64,000 nt of DNA from Symsagittifera roscoffensis. Lineage: Eukaryota > Xenacoelomorpha > Acoela > Convolutidae. Below, one piece after another: positions 26,401 to 38,620 of this stretch (the first letter of the stretch is position 1; each line of letters begins with the position of its first letter). A model generated the notes under the pieces. That model did no database searches, had not been told where the DNA came from, and saw nothing but the letters and a program-made list of their open reading frames with translations. The position numbers and the translations under genes are program-made. The stretch spans positions 75,850,213 to 75,914,212 of the forward strand of contig NC_087064.1 of assembly GCF_963678635.1 (NCBI RefSeq). Direction: 5' to 3'.

Positions 26401-29400
26401 TGCTCCACGGGACTACACAAAATATTTCACGTGGAAGATATACCGAAAGACGTGCAAATCAGCCACTTATGTTGCAGCGTGAACCAAAAGTTTCTGTGTG
26501 CGGCATATGGAAAAACTCTACTCGTGGGTCTAGACTCAAGTACGTACATGTTAAAGAAAACTCTTGAAGATTTGATCACGTGTGTAGCGTTTCCAGAGGA
26601 AAAGGATTTCCTGGAAGGTTCCGCTGGGATCAAAACGGCGACTGTCTACTTCGGAACCGAGACGGGGTCTCTGTTTGAAGTGGAAATCTGCGGAACAACT
26701 GTGTCACCGCCTCGACAGTTGAAAACATTTGCCCATCCCCGTCCCGTGACTCACATAGTATGTCGGGGCCAATCTATTCCGTTCATCTGTGCATACAGCG
26801 ATGGAACAGTTATCGGAAGATATGAGTTGAATGAAGCTGCAGAATGTCAAAATGAAAACTGTTTCGAACTACAATCGTCTTGTGAACGACAAATCGAAAG
26901 TGTCAAATGGACAACTAATAATGCCCTTTTGGCATGGGCTGACTCGGCCGCGTGGAATAGTTGCGTTTTCAGTAACGGCGAGTTTGAACTTGTAGAAAAA
27001 CATGACATTGTTGATGATGAAATAACAAAGTTTGAATGGAGTTCAGTTTTCCATTCAAGTGATAAACTAGGGCCTGACTTTCAACATCAAGAACAGCTGT
27101 CGGCATCGAAGAAAACTGAATCGTACCTTTGCGCTGTTGGGCATAGATCGGGTCAAGTTGCCATATGGAAAGTAACTTTAGAGTTACCTGTCAAAAAGAA
27201 GCCCAGTTTCTTTAGACTGGAAAAAGCGGAGAAGTCGAAAGTTAAATCCACATGCTGGGATTCAGACGAAAGTTCTTCGAATGAATCGGACGAGGTGGTG
27301 AAAACGGATGACGAGAAGTCGACTAAAGACAAGTCGAATAAAACTCCCCGACAGCCCACTAAAAACGTGATCAAAATTTGCCTTTTCAGTGGCCATAATG
27401 AAAACGTTTCCTGCCTTCAATTCAGCGGAAATGGAGCATTTTTAGCTTCAGGGTGTAAATCGGGGTTGGTTAATATTTTTTCTGTCTATGACCAAACTCT
27501 GATCCAGACGATACCGCACAAGAACCCAATAATCAAGTTACATTGGCTAAATGATGGACTTCTTTTTATGGAGAAGGATACAAACGAGATCAATTGTGCG
27601 AGAATTTCAAATGATTTGTTTCTGAGCGAAATGAGAGATGTGTGTTTTGCTAGAGCTGTGCTGTTCAAAAATGGAATCACAAACTATTCTGAACTGACTT
27701 ACTTCCAGACTTTCCTAGCTGGATTGAAACAGACTTTGTGTCACCAGAAGAAATCAGAAACGTCTGCTGTCAACCAGGGCGATAGACTGATTTACTCCGG
27801 CTATCTGAAAATGTTATTGAGCCTAGCATGTCAGCTAGGTCTGGATCAAGCCTGGTGCTACAAGTATAGCAGTCCAGAAAGCTCGGCTAGGAAACTCCCC
27901 GTTCCGGAATGGGAATGGCTCCGCGAGTTCCGACGGCTGATGGAAAGGAGCAAATCATTGGCAAGGATTGAACTGGACCCGGACGCTAAATTCAGTTGGA
28001 GTATGGATCAGCAAATTGTAGATTGGTTTGCAACGAGGAGTCAAGAGTGGCAGTTTGGAGGCGAATGTGAGCTGTATATGTGGGGAAGTTCCAATTTTGG
28101 ACAACTGGTAGATATTCCTGTTCCTTCCGAAACGGAACCCCTTTTAGACACCAAGTTACCTGTAAAATCATCTTTCAATGATGTAACGCAAGTTGTATGT
28201 GGGCAAAACTGCACATTTGTAATTCATAATGACGGATCAGTGTCTGGCTGTGGAGAGGGAACCAGTGCTAGACTTGGAATCGGAGTTTCGGAAGACAGTC
28301 GAGTACTCGCTCCGGTATCAACACTGTCTGGATTTGTGGTTACTAAATTGGCAACGTCAACTGGATCCGATGGACATTCGATGGCACTATTGGAATCGGG
28401 AGAGGTCTACAGTTGGGGTGACGGGGATTACGGACGACTAGGTCACGGCAACTCAGATCGCCAAAGAATTCCAAAACTAATTGAAGCACTGCTACGTGAA
28501 GAAGTGATCGACGTCAGCTGTGGATGGAAACATAGCGCAGTAGTAACCAGCGATGGAAAATTGTTCACTTTTGGAAATGGAGATTACGGAAGGCTTGGAA
28601 CTGGACAGAAAACGAACAAAAAGTACCCGGAGAGAATTGCAGGAGAGCTCAGAAACGAACAAATAGCAGCCGTCTCCTGCGGGGTAAATCACACAGTATG
28701 TCTGTCATTTAGTGGGCATAAAGTATGGGCCTTTGGTGACGGCGAGAACGGGAAATTAGGAGTAGGAATGCCCACAACTGCTCACCTTAGTCCGAGACTG
28801 GTGAAACTTCCTTTCACAGTTTGCAAGAAAGCACTCTGCGGTCAACAGTTTACTCTGTTTCTATCTGAAACTGGAAAAGTATATGTTTGTGGGTCAACCA
28901 AGTTCAGTGGTCTCAAAACAGCACGTGACAGGCTGATTACGACTCCCGAAGAAATTGAAGAATTGTCTCACAGCTTCATCGAGGATATCGCGGTCGGACC
29001 CGAACATGTCCTAGCGCTTTCCGCTACCGGACAGTTGTTCGCATGGGGAAATAATAGCAGCGGACAACTGGGAAGAAAGAACCCGGAATTTATTAAGCAT
29101 CCCGTGATAATTCAAGGTGTGCCTCCCGGGATAAGACAAATAAGTGCTGGACGATCTCATTGCGCTGCCTGGACATCTTTTTCGACAGGCAAATCGTCGC
29201 CGAATGGACGCTGTTCGTTTCAGCCGATGCTTGGAAATCCGAAAGGCGTCCCAGAAAAATACGACAGCTTGGTGACAAGTTCTATAGGATCAATAAGGGA
29301 TCGATTAGAATACCTGAATGAGTTTACCCAGATGATCCACAATTCATGGAGAATTGTGGAACTAAGGCCGACGCTTGACTTGAGTCTGTTTTCATTCGCC

Positions 29401-29643
29401 CTCGATGCGAAAAGACTCGACAATCTAAAAGGACTGATTTCTCCGAAGCTGACTAGTATGTTGTTGAACAAATGTCTAAGTAGAACAAGTGTTCAATCTG
29501 CCCATCATGGACCCCAGGTGTTCGTGAGACGGCTGGAAACTTGCACAGATGGGGTCAAATGTAGCTCGGTATTTGAACAACTGTGCAAGCAGGTCTTGGC
29601 TTTCAACGTGGAGCAGTTGAGACTACCTTCGAGGGCTTGGAAA
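17479..29643 (+). CDS. HERC1: HERC1 giant E3 ligase, main exon (lacks HECT)
   Basis: A single 12,165-nt exon encodes 4,055 residues and ends at a phase-0 donor AAA/GTGAGT; read-through would add only V-S-stop. HERC1 is a very large HECT-type ubiquitin ligase associated with membranes and clathrin. Domains in order: a helical N-terminal region; RCC1-like domain 1 (about 390-742); SPRY (about 1,735-1,885); a UBA-like segment (about 2,287-2,338, [12 protein letters not shown]); a Cys/His-rich, probably zinc-binding segment (about 2,548-2,618); WD40-like repeats (about 2,923-3,375, clearest around [14 protein letters not shown]); RCC1-like domain 2 (about 3,531-3,900, with repeated WGxGxxGxLG motifs); and a linker ending RLPSRAWK. 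Two RLDs with SPRY and WD40 exclude HERC2. The HECT domain is on downstream exons. Joined to 33,109 or 42,856 the protein is 4,494 residues (human about 4,860). The absence of introns is unusual. Confidence 0.95.
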
Positions 29644-29929
29644 GTGAGTTGATTATCAAAATATTGAGGTAATTTAACTCCAATGACTTCGGAGCGTATA
29701 GTTTCGACTGACTGAAGATTAAACAACTTTCAGGTTAAGTTGGCACTGATTTTAGTTATTTTTCTTTCAGAATCAATTTGTCGGTCTATCTATACATCAG
29801 TTGATTGGCGTTTCACTTGGCACATATTTAAGAAGCACATGTGTTGACATGCTTAAGCAACGTATTATTTTCTGCATGTTTAACGAAATAATTTTTGCAC
29901 GTTTAAGCTGTATTGTATATTGTTATGCT

Positions 29930-31100
29930 TAAGATGTAAAAAACGAATCTCATATGAAATTATCAACCCTATAGTGAGGTGCTGTCAGGTTACATTCAGG
30001 GTTGCAAATCTGGGGCCCAAGTATGACTGCTCAAATCTTTTTGGTTTTCGAGATATAGCGTTTTTTATGATTTTTTCATTTTTATTTTCAAAAAATAAGA
30101 TGTAAAAAACTAACGGACTTTGAAACTCTCATTCCTATAGTAGGGAGATGTCAGGGTAAGTTCAGGGGTTTTCAATCCGGCGTTCAAATATGACTGCTCA
30201 AATCCTTCTGTTTCTCGAGATATAACGTTTGTTTATGATTTTTTCAAAAAAAATAAGAAATAAAAAACTAACCGAACTTGAAACTCTCAACCCTATAGTA
30301 CGCTGCTGTCAGGCTACATTAAGGGGTTGCAAATCTGGCGTCCATATATGACTGCTCAAATCCTTCGATTTTTGAGAGTTCATAATTTTTTCGTTTTTTT
30401 TTTAAAAACTTAGATGTAAAAATAGTAAACTAACTCGAAATTCTCAACCCTATAGTGGGGTGCTGTCAGGGTAAACTCGAGGGTCGCAAATATTGCGCCC
30501 AAGTGTGGTTGCTCACATTCTTTCAGATTCCGGGATGGGGCGATTTTTAATCATTTTTTCAGTTTTTTTTCTCAAAAACTTTGATAAAAAATTAACAGAA
30601 TTTGAAATTCTCAACCCTGAGACGGGGTCCTGTGAGTTAGTCAACGGTGATGCAAATCTGCTCTCTAAGTGTGACTGCTCAAGCACTTTTGGTTTCCGAT
30701 ATGTGGCAGCTTTTATGATTCTTAAAAAAACTAAGTAATAAAAACTAACCGATCTTGAAATTCTCAACGCTTATGGTGGGGTTTTGTCTGGGTACGAATC
30801 CGGCCTTAAACTTTTGCTGCCTAAATCTTTTTCGTTTCCGAGATATGGCGTTTTTCAGGGTTTTTTAAATACTTTTTCAAAAATTACTTAGGGTTAAGAA
30901 TATCAATTTCAGTTAGTTGTTTTTAAATCTAAGCCTTATAAAAAAAGTATTAAAAATCCCGAGAAAACAACTAATAGAAATTGAAATTCTTAATCCTTAG
31001 GTGGTATGTTGTCAAGGAACAATATGGGGTAGCAAATCTGCCCCCGAAATTTATCTCTTCAAATTATTTTTGGTTTTGAGTTATGGCGTTTTTTTATGAA
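29930..31100 (+). repeat. diverged satellite array, ~155-170 bp units, about 7 copies
   Basis: Units start near 29,935, 30,098, 30,255, 30,411, 30,581, 30,734 and 30,957. Each has a (G)ATGTAAAAAACTAAC-like start, CTCAACCCTATAG, TGCTGTCAGG, GCAAATCTG, GACTGCTCAAATC and a (C)GAGATAT.GCG..TTTTATGA end. Divergence between units is high. The array follows the 12-kb HERC1 exon in the intron. The sixth unit contains the left breakpoint of the 6.5-kb duplication, and diverged copies of units 6-7 recur at 37,285-37,630. Confidence 0.85.
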
Positions 31101-33108
31101 ATAGAAACTCTTGATAGATGAGCGCAGTTCATCTTCGCGGTTGTATTAAATATCGCTGTTTTAGTAGATATTTTAGGAAGCTCTTTCTTGTTCAACGATT
31201 TATTTGAAGCACCGTAGGTGCGAGTCATGCGGTAGTTAAATTTATACTGCGTTATCAAATCAGAACAGACTTTTTTCCTGATAAACAACTTGTCTAACAG
31301 ATTCATTGAATCATTTTCACAAATCTGCTTTTGTCAGCCAAGAGACATGTTTTGTGCATATCTGCAATTTAAATAGTGTTTCTATTGGAAAACAGTTTTT
31401 GAGAGTCGATGAATGTAGTTCAGACTCTTATATAGCTCGCGATGATTTTTTTCAGGAGAAGTCTTCAAGTTTGTTCAGGCTCAAATTCACTTTTTCGCGG
31501 CTTGACTTTTGATTTCTTTTTAAGTTCAGTTTATTTCCTTTGTTAAAAGGAAGGCAAACTCCACTATCGAACAGCGAAAGCTCAAAGATCACGAAAAAGT
31601 GATCGACTTCTATTTTCGAAAGTGGGTTTTCGTTTTCAGATTTCCCAACGGAATTAAAAGTTTACCTTTTGATCCACTTTTCTCAAAGTGGGCTAATTAA
31701 ATAAAAAAGTTTCAATCATAAATTGTTCTTGATATTCAAACTTTAAAGGCATCTATTTTATTCTTTATAATTCGGAAGTTGAGGTTTTTTCAAAAGAAAT
31801 GAGTCGTTAATTTTTTTGTTTACTTGCGTGCATTGACTTTTCCAGTTGTCTTTTGTCTATGATTATGTTGGCTGATTTGGTAAAATTTCAGATTTTATCT
31901 TTTTTAATTGGCTGAATTTTTTTTTACTTAAATTAAATTGGCGTACTTGACTTACCTCCTTTTGTGTCGTTCGTTGAGCGCAAAAATAGTGTGTTATAGA
32001 TCGAGGACCCTTTTTGATTTTTCTAAAGGAAAATTTTTTTGGGGCTTATGGGTAGTCTGCTCAAGTTTGTTCGGCTCTGTTGCCACTTCGTAATTTTTGT
32101 TTTGATGCTTCTTGAACATTAAATTGTTGTGCTAGGCATGTTTTTCTGAAAATCAACTTGGTTCAAGACAATCGAGACCATCATATTTTTGGTAGATCTA
32201 GTTTTTTTTCCAAGATGCTCTTAATCACTTATTAATATCATCTGTTAATGCACTTATGAATGCCACAATTCGTATGTGGTTTTTTCAAGTTCAATTCGAA
32301 TGAATATACTAAACGGGAGACAAATTACGCTCTCCTACTACGAAAATGAAACAACGCAAAAAACTTGGGCGATTTATAGTTTGGACAATGTATTTTATTT
32401 TTTAGTATACTTAACGGAATGCAAATCTGACTACTTGATTTGGTAGATCTAGTTTTTTTCCACATCTGAAAAAACTTCGACTGCGCTGTTTTTGTCTCAT
32501 TTTTTTCTGTTGATTTGCCAGGTTGAATGCAAGTGTCAATGAAGATAGTGATGTCACTTATATAGCTTGTGTGGATTTTTTTCATTTTTTAAAGATGCTA
32601 TTAATCACTTATTAATATCATCTGTTAATGCACTTATGAATGCCACAATTCATATATGCTTTTTTCATATTCAGTTTTGTATCAAGTTTGTATCTAAGAA
32701 GTGTCAGACTTGAAATATTGTTGAAACTCAAAGAGCTCTAAGGTCCATAAAAGTCCCCTTGCCTTTATTGACACTTTACCAACTGTCTGTTGGTTATGTT
32801 TGTGATGTATCAGAAGTGGTGCTCCACCTGTTTGTCGAACTTGTTTGCCATCAATTTTGTTGAATTTGTACCTTTGGTCTCCTGTTCTGCTGGGTAGTGT
32901 GTTTAAACCAAAAAATAGTTAAATGTTGGACCGTTTAAGGGTCGCATTTAATATTGCCATTTTATGGCCATAAAAAATTTTGGTTGTCATGAGGAAAAAA
33001 AAACAATTTCCACTTGCGGCAATTATGTTTCAAAACACTATTAAAGCGAGTCACGTGCTATTTGTTAAACGCAGAACGTTTTTTCTGTACTGTATCTACG
33101 TATTGTAG

Positions 33109-34428
33109 GTGACACTTATTGGGGAAGGAGCAGACGATGCAGGTGGAGTGTTTGACGAGATCATGGGGGAGATGGTGCGAGAGATCCAGCAGAAACTGAT
33201 GTGCGGCCTCCTCATCCCTACACCAAACTCGATTGCTGAGACAGGAAACAACCGAGACGCCTTCCTTCTCAACCCAAAAGCAACAACTGCCGAACAATCG
33301 GAACAGCTGAAGTTTCTAGGAATTCTATTTGGAGTGGCAATGAGAACGAGGAAACCCATTGAGATCGAACTGGCTCCTATCATGTGGAAATTACTTGCGG
33401 GATGTCAAGTGACTATCGAAGACTTGCAGCAGGTCGATTCATGTTACGTCTCGATCTTAAACAACTTGCTAGCTTTGGATGAAAGTGTAGTGAACGAAGA
33501 GAACTTCAAAGATCTGATGCCGTTTAACTTCAACGAATGTCAAAGCGCTAATGGAGAATCAGTTTCGCTGACAAGCAAGAAAAACGGAGCGAGCCATTGG
33601 GTTTACGTGAACTTAAACACCAGGGACAAATATGTAGCCAAGGTGTTGTCATATAGGTTGAATGAGTTCTCACTGCAAATCGAGAAAGTTCGAGAAGGTA
33701 TGGGGTGTATAGTACCCCTGCCTATCATTTCGCTGATGACTCACACCGCTCTTGAAGAATATATATGCGGATCAAAAACAGTCAATGTTGAAGCTCTGCG
33801 AAAGTTTGTGAAATACAGAGGTTGTGACGAAGAAACTCAGGTCATAGTTTGGTTCTGGAACATTCTAGAATCTTTCGAAGATGAACAAAAGATTCTGTTT
33901 CTCAGATTTGTTTCGGGAAGATCGCGACTTCCGGCTAACGTTAATGAAATGTCACAAAGGTTTATAATTTATTTCGCAAACGATAAAACTGACGCATTGC
34001 CAACAGCGCAAACGTGTTTCTTCCAAATAAGGTTACCAGGGTACTCAAGTCAGGAAGTTATGAAAAATAAACTCCTCTACGCGATCAAAAACTGTCAGAC
34101 AATAGACATGGACAACCACATGTTGAATCGGGATCCAATGCGAAGGGTTCTAAGAGCAGCTGCTATGAGTAATGCCTTCTTCAATCTGGAGGTCAACAAC
34201 GCGAACATTTTCGAACAGTTCCCTATGCCATCGATTGTAGACCCTTCGACGCCCTTGTCAGTTCCCAGTCCTCGAGCTATTAACGTGAGTTCGGATACAG
34301 AAGAGGATGTCGTCGTTGGATCTGAGCAGCAGTCGGCCGAGTTGTTCAACCCATCCGACCAGGAGCCAACTTCAACAGCACGACTGAGACGAACGTTTCA
34401 TTATCAGACTCTCCCATCTGGCGATTAG
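33109..34428 (+). CDS. HERC1: HERC1 HECT terminal exon A (complete)
   Basis: An internal/terminal exon, not a separate gene. It starts with GTG (Val) after the acceptor TACGTATTGTAG and continues the frame of the HERC1 main exon in phase 0, so RLPSRAWK joins VTLIGEGADDAGGVFDE, the start of the HECT N-lobe. It encodes 439 residues. The C-lobe holds the catalytic Cys303 of this exon in LPTAQTCFFQIRLPGYSS. After the C-lobe come about 90 further residues, rich in Ser/Asp/Glu. The exon ends TAG at 34,426-34,428 and is followed by AATAAA at 34,722. HECT domains accept ubiquitin from E2 on the cysteine before passing it to substrate. Relative to exon B it differs at residues 30, 51, 60, 129, 161, 351, 382 and 391. 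The implied intron is 3,465 nt. Confidence 0.93.
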   Translation: MTLIGEGADDAGGVFDEIMGEMVREIQQKLMCGLLIPTPNSIAETGNNRDAFLLNPKATTAEQSEQLKFLGILFGVAMRTRKPIEIELAPIMWKLLAGCQVTIEDLQQVDSCYVSILNNLLALDESVVNEENFKDLMPFNFNECQSANGESVSLTSKKNGASHWVYVNLNTRDKYVAKVLSYRLNEFSLQIEKVREGMGCIVPLPIISLMTHTALEEYICGSKTVNVEALRKFVKYRGCDEETQVIVWFWNILESFEDEQKILFLRFVSGRSRLPANVNEMSQRFIIYFANDKTDALPTAQTCFFQIRLPGYSSQEVMKNKLLYAIKNCQTIDMDNHMLNRDPMRRVLRAAAMSNAFFNLEVNNANIFEQFPMPSIVDPSTPLSVPSPRAINVSSDTEEDVVVGSEQQSAELFNPSDQEPTSTARLRRTFHYQTLPSGD

Positions 34429-36120
34429 ATGTTACATTTGAATAGAAACTGGTTTCGATCTGGTTATGGCAAAACTACAAAACTTTTAATAAGAGTACTC
34501 AATACTTTCAGAAAACTTCGTATTCCAAAAAATTTAAAGCTCCTATATTCAAATTGAAATAGAGTGAAATTTAAGAATGACAGTGTATCTATTAGATAAG
34601 TTTGAAATTTAGATAGCAATTAAAAAGCAAAATTTCGAAAATTTGAAAAATTGTAAAACAATTTTCTTTCTAGCATGAAATGAGTTCTAAGTGAAAATGG
34701 AGTCATAGAAATTTTGGCATCAATAAATCTGCCGTGTGTGTGTTGATCGTCTAGTATTCTAGAGGGTAGAAATTGATATCGCACAAAGCCCCGTTGAGGT
34801 GTTATTAAGATTATGAGTGACTAATTCGGCAAGATTTTTCCAGGTTTTGGATTTCTGGTCCACGTGTTTTCCGATGTTACTTCGCAAGTAACAGAAGAAA
34901 ATCGCACTTAATCATTCGAGCTTCTGGTTTGTTCCGACGAGAATATTCACATACTTCAATAGTGAGCTCGCAATTTATTATGTTTGTTCCTACTATTGCG
35001 TTGTAACGCATGCGTTATCAAAAGGAACTTTTTTCAGGCCTATAACTTAAGTAACTGAACCAGTGAGTCCTTTGATGTCTAATTTGGCCTGTTTTTTTTA
35101 CGCGCAAGAATTATTTTTAGAAAACTAGAAAATGCTTAAAGGTTCCGTTATTTTACTTGGTAAGCTCTGTTTTTTTTGGGTTAACTGATAGTTTAACAAA
35201 ATCAATTGAATCTTTTGCGTAAGCAAATATGTTCTGATTAAGCATGTCTGTATTTACACTATCCGGCTTTAGCGAGAGTAGTGTAATAGTACGACTAATT
35301 CGTTCCAACCAAAGTCGCAAAGCTTGTTGCCACTTTTGGTGGCTTCTTTATGGCTTTTTGATAGCATGTACTTTGACATTCTATTAGTATTAAATTAATA
35401 CAGTTAATAAATTTTTCAGAGTAATGAGCGTAGTGAAGACTTTTGTATAGGTCTTGGTGATTTTTTTTTTCAGGAATGAGTTTTAAAATGCTCTAATAAC
35501 TACAGATGTGCATTCATACATATTAATGCATTTATGATTGCACTTATGTATGTAAGCCTTTTTTGAGTTCAGTTGAAATTCATCTGCTGAATTCTAAATA
35601 AATAGCACTCCACAAATACGAACGTGGAAAAGGCGCGAAAAAAAAACAAACAATTTCTTGTTTCGAAAGTGGAATTTCCAGTAGAACGAAAAATTCAACT
35701 TTTGATTCATTTTTTTGAAGTTGGGTCGATGTTATCAACAAAGCGCTAATTACAAGCTTTTTTTTTTAGAATTTCAAGGAGCTTAGAGGGCATCTATTCT
35801 TTAAATTTCGAAAGTTGGGATTTTTTTAGCGTTTTTTTTCTGTTTATTGCGTTCATTACTCTTTTCCAACTTTCAGTTGGCTATGTTTAATTCATCAAAT
35901 GAACCGATTTGTTTCAAACAACAGAACAATAATTAAAACTCGATTTCAGCATGTGGAATTATGCTATTTATTACATGCAAAGTTAACGTTGATGCCTTCT
36001 GTTTGTTATATTCCAAACTATTACTTGCAAAATTGAGTCTAATTGTATTTGGTTCCATTTTGGTGCATCGTATTGGCAGTTTTTATAGTATATGTAGCTG
36101 CTTTTTTTGTGACTAGAGTT
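34429..36120. other. 3' UTR and downstream region of HECT exon A
   Basis: No coding frame is supported. It contains the poly(A) signal and sequence shared with 44,176-45,890. It also carries repeat sequence related to 13,080-13,380 upstream of the SINE-like copy. Confidence 0.5.
34722..34727 (+). terminator. poly(A) signal of HECT exon A
   Basis: AATAAA about 295 nt after the stop codon, followed within 10 nt by a GT-rich tract (GTGTGTGTGTTG), the usual downstream element. The same arrangement is found after exon B. Confidence 0.7.
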
Positions 36121-36318
36121 AGTAAATTCTCAAGGGCCGTAACGCAGACGCTGGAACAGGACTCTAAATAGCCTGGTCGTACGATCAAATCCGCCGCAGT
36201 AAAAATTATTATTAATTTATTATTCAAGGTCTATTTTTACCTTTTTTTCTTTTTATTGAGCTGCTTTTTGTCGTTTTTTCGCTAGTGTTTGCAAAGGGCA
36301 GCTTGGCCTCTGTTTAAG
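36121..36318 (+). mobile_element. tRNA-like SINE copy in duplication block 1
   Basis: The head contains GTAACGCAGACGCTGG and a degenerate B-box GATCAAATCC (36,183-36,192). The body is the shared T-rich segment, GAGCTGCTTTTTGTCG, CGCTAGTGTTTGC and a GCCTCTGT end. Its paralogue at 45,891-46,092 came with the block duplication. Confidence 0.6.
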
Positions 36319-36879
36319 TTGCCGTTTTTTTAGTTTAAGTTGCCGTTGATCTAATATCTGCATGGTTGTCAGACAATTTGCCGTTTGAGTGGCCAAATTA
36401 TAGCAATGTTCATTTATGCTTGGAGGGAAGCGGCATAAAACTTGAAAAGTTCAAAATTTTCATATCTCAAAATTTTCACTTTTTTCGTCTCAACTGTCTT
36501 CTAATCAATTTTTGTCTGTTTAGTTACCGTTTGACAAACTTTGTTTCAATTTCGTTGAAACATTGGCCACATTCATGGCAGGGATATATAAAAATTGTCG
36601 ATGTTTCTTTTTGAAGCACTCGCTTTCGTGTCAATTACTTTCGGCAAGTTGTTTTATATGGTTTCTTATATGGTTTTGCAAGTAGCGCACGGCTTGGTTT
36701 CGCCACTGTGTTTAAATTGTCATTCGCATATCACTAAGTCTGCAAGTAGTTAAAGTAAGGTTAGGGCCAGTTTTTTATTTGTTCAATATTTCACTTTCAG
36801 ATTTGACTTTTGATTTCTTTCTAGGTTTCAGTGCAATTTTTTTTAATTAGAAGAGAAACTGAGCCAGGAAAATGAAAAA

Positions 36880-37066
36880 GCGGAAACGACGTAAAAAGAC
36901 ATGAATTATTTTGACATTCGAAAATGGATCTTAATGTTCCTATATTTTAATGGAATCTAGGAAATTACGACGCAAAAAGCGGAAACGACGCAAAAAGACA
37001 TGAATTATTTTGACATTCGAAAATGGATCTTAATGTTCCTATATTTTAATGGAATCTAGGAAATTA
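36880..37066 (+). repeat. 99-bp tandem duplication
   Basis: Two consecutive near-identical copies start GCGGAAACGACG at 36,880 and 36,979. The equivalent place in block 2 (about 46,733) has only one copy, so this duplication is specific to block 1. Confidence 0.9.
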
Positions 37067-38565
37067 CCTTTTGATCAAGTTTTCTCCAATCATACTAGTT
37101 TTAAGAAAAAAGACTAGAACATAAAATTATTTTGAAATTTAGAGAGCCTCAATGTAGAAATTTTTTATTTGGAGTTTGGAAGTTCCCAAAAAATTAATTG
37201 GTTTCTTCTTCGTGAATTGACACTTTTCCAGCTGTTTGATTTTTCTGTTGCATGAAAAAAATCTCGAACACTTAATTTGCCAAATTTTCAACGCATATGA
37301 TGGGGTTTTGTCTGGATAAAAATCTGGCCTTAAGCTTTTGCTGCTTAGATCTGTTTTTTTTCGAGGTATGGCGTTTCTCAAGGTTTTTTATTTTTCTTTT
37401 TTCAAAAAAAAACTTAATAATATTAAATTTCTATAATAATTTCAATTTCTATTAGTTGTTTAAAATCTAAATTTTTTTATACACAAGTTTTAAAAGCCCC
37501 GAGAAAAGAACTAATAGAAATTAAAACTTTAAACCCTTTGGTGAGATGCTGTCAGGGAACAATATAGAGCAGCAAATTTGCCCCCGAATTTGATCTCCTC
37601 GAATCGTTTTTCTTAGTTATGGCGGTTTTTTATGAAAAAGAAACCCCTGATAGATGAGCGCAGTTCATCTTCATGGTTTTATTAAATATCGCTGTTTTAG
37701 TACATGTTTTAGGAAGCTCTTTTCTGTTCAAGGGTGTATTTGAAGCACCGTAGGTGATAGTCATGCGCTAGTTAAATCTATACTGCGTTATCAAATCAGA
37801 TAAGACTTTTTTCCAAATAAATAACTTGTCTAACAGATTCATTGAATCATTTTCACAATTGTGCTTTTGTCAGTTAACAGATATGTTTTTTGCATATCTG
37901 CATTTTAAATATCGATTCTATCGAAAACAGTTTTTAAGAGTCGATGAACGTAGTTCAGACTCTTAACTAGCTCGCGATGATTTTTTTCAGGAAAAGTCTT
38001 AAAGTTCGTTCAGGCTCAAATTTACTTTTCGCGGCTTGACTTTTGATTTTTTTAAGTTCAGGTTTTTTCCTTTGTTAAAAGGAAGGCAAGCTCGACTATC
38101 GATTAGCGAAAGCTCAAAGATCACGAAAAATGTGATTGACTTCTGTTTTCGAAAATGGAATTTAATTTTCAGATTTCCCAACGAGTTTAAAGTTTACCTT
38201 TTGACGCACTTTTCTCAAATTGGACTTATTAAATCAAAAGAACGTCAATAAAAAATTGTTTCAGAAATTCAAATTTTAAAAGCATCTTTTTTTTAAGTCC
38301 CGTTGTTGAGATTTTTTCCAAAAAAAGAGTAGCATTTTTTTTCTATTTACTTGCGCTCATTGACTTTTCCAGCTGTCTGTTGGCTATGATTATTTTGGCT
38401 GATTTGGTATAGCTTCAGATTTTTTTAAATTGGCTGAAAATTTTTTTGACTTCAATTAAAATGGAGTATTTGACTTTATTTATTTTGTGTCGTTCGATGT
38501 ACGCAAAAATAGAACGTTCGTGTGTTATAAGTCGAGGACCCTTTTTTGATACTTTCAAGGATTTT

Positions 38566-38620
38566 TTTGGGGGGGGGGGGGGCATATGGCTAGTCTTATG
38601 GGGGGGCATATGGGGGGCAT
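38566..38620 (+). repeat. G-tract cluster (unit 1 of three)
   Basis: A run of about 14 G, then runs of 7 and 6 G with ATGGC/CATAT spacers. The same cluster recurs at about 40,207-40,258 and 41,846-41,898. Block 1 has only a GGGG at the matching place (about 32,040). Confidence 0.8.

Larger units (their letters stand above)
30761..37284 (+). repeat. tandem duplication, block 1 (HECT exon A)
   Basis: This 6.5-kb block runs from inside the satellite array, through the last part of the HERC1 intron, the complete HECT terminal exon, its poly(A) signal and 2.8 kb of downstream sequence. It recurs as 37,285-47,039. At the junction, sequence matching 47,039 (TTTGCCAAA) is fused to sequence matching 30,761 (TTCTCAACGC-like). 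Confidence 0.85.

Noticed and set aside
29930-31100. CRISPR-like regularly spaced repeats
   Set aside because: The units are long, diverged and contiguous without spacers, in an animal intron; this is a satellite array.
33058-33383. Antisense ORFs opposite each HECT exon start (also at 39,520, 41,158 and 42,796)
   Set aside because: They are shadows of the conserved HECT coding strand, repeated because the exon is repeated.
33109-34428. Stand-alone HECT protein gene starting at 33,109
   Set aside because: The first codon is GTG directly after a splice AG and the frame continues HERC1 in phase 0; it is an exon, not an independent gene.
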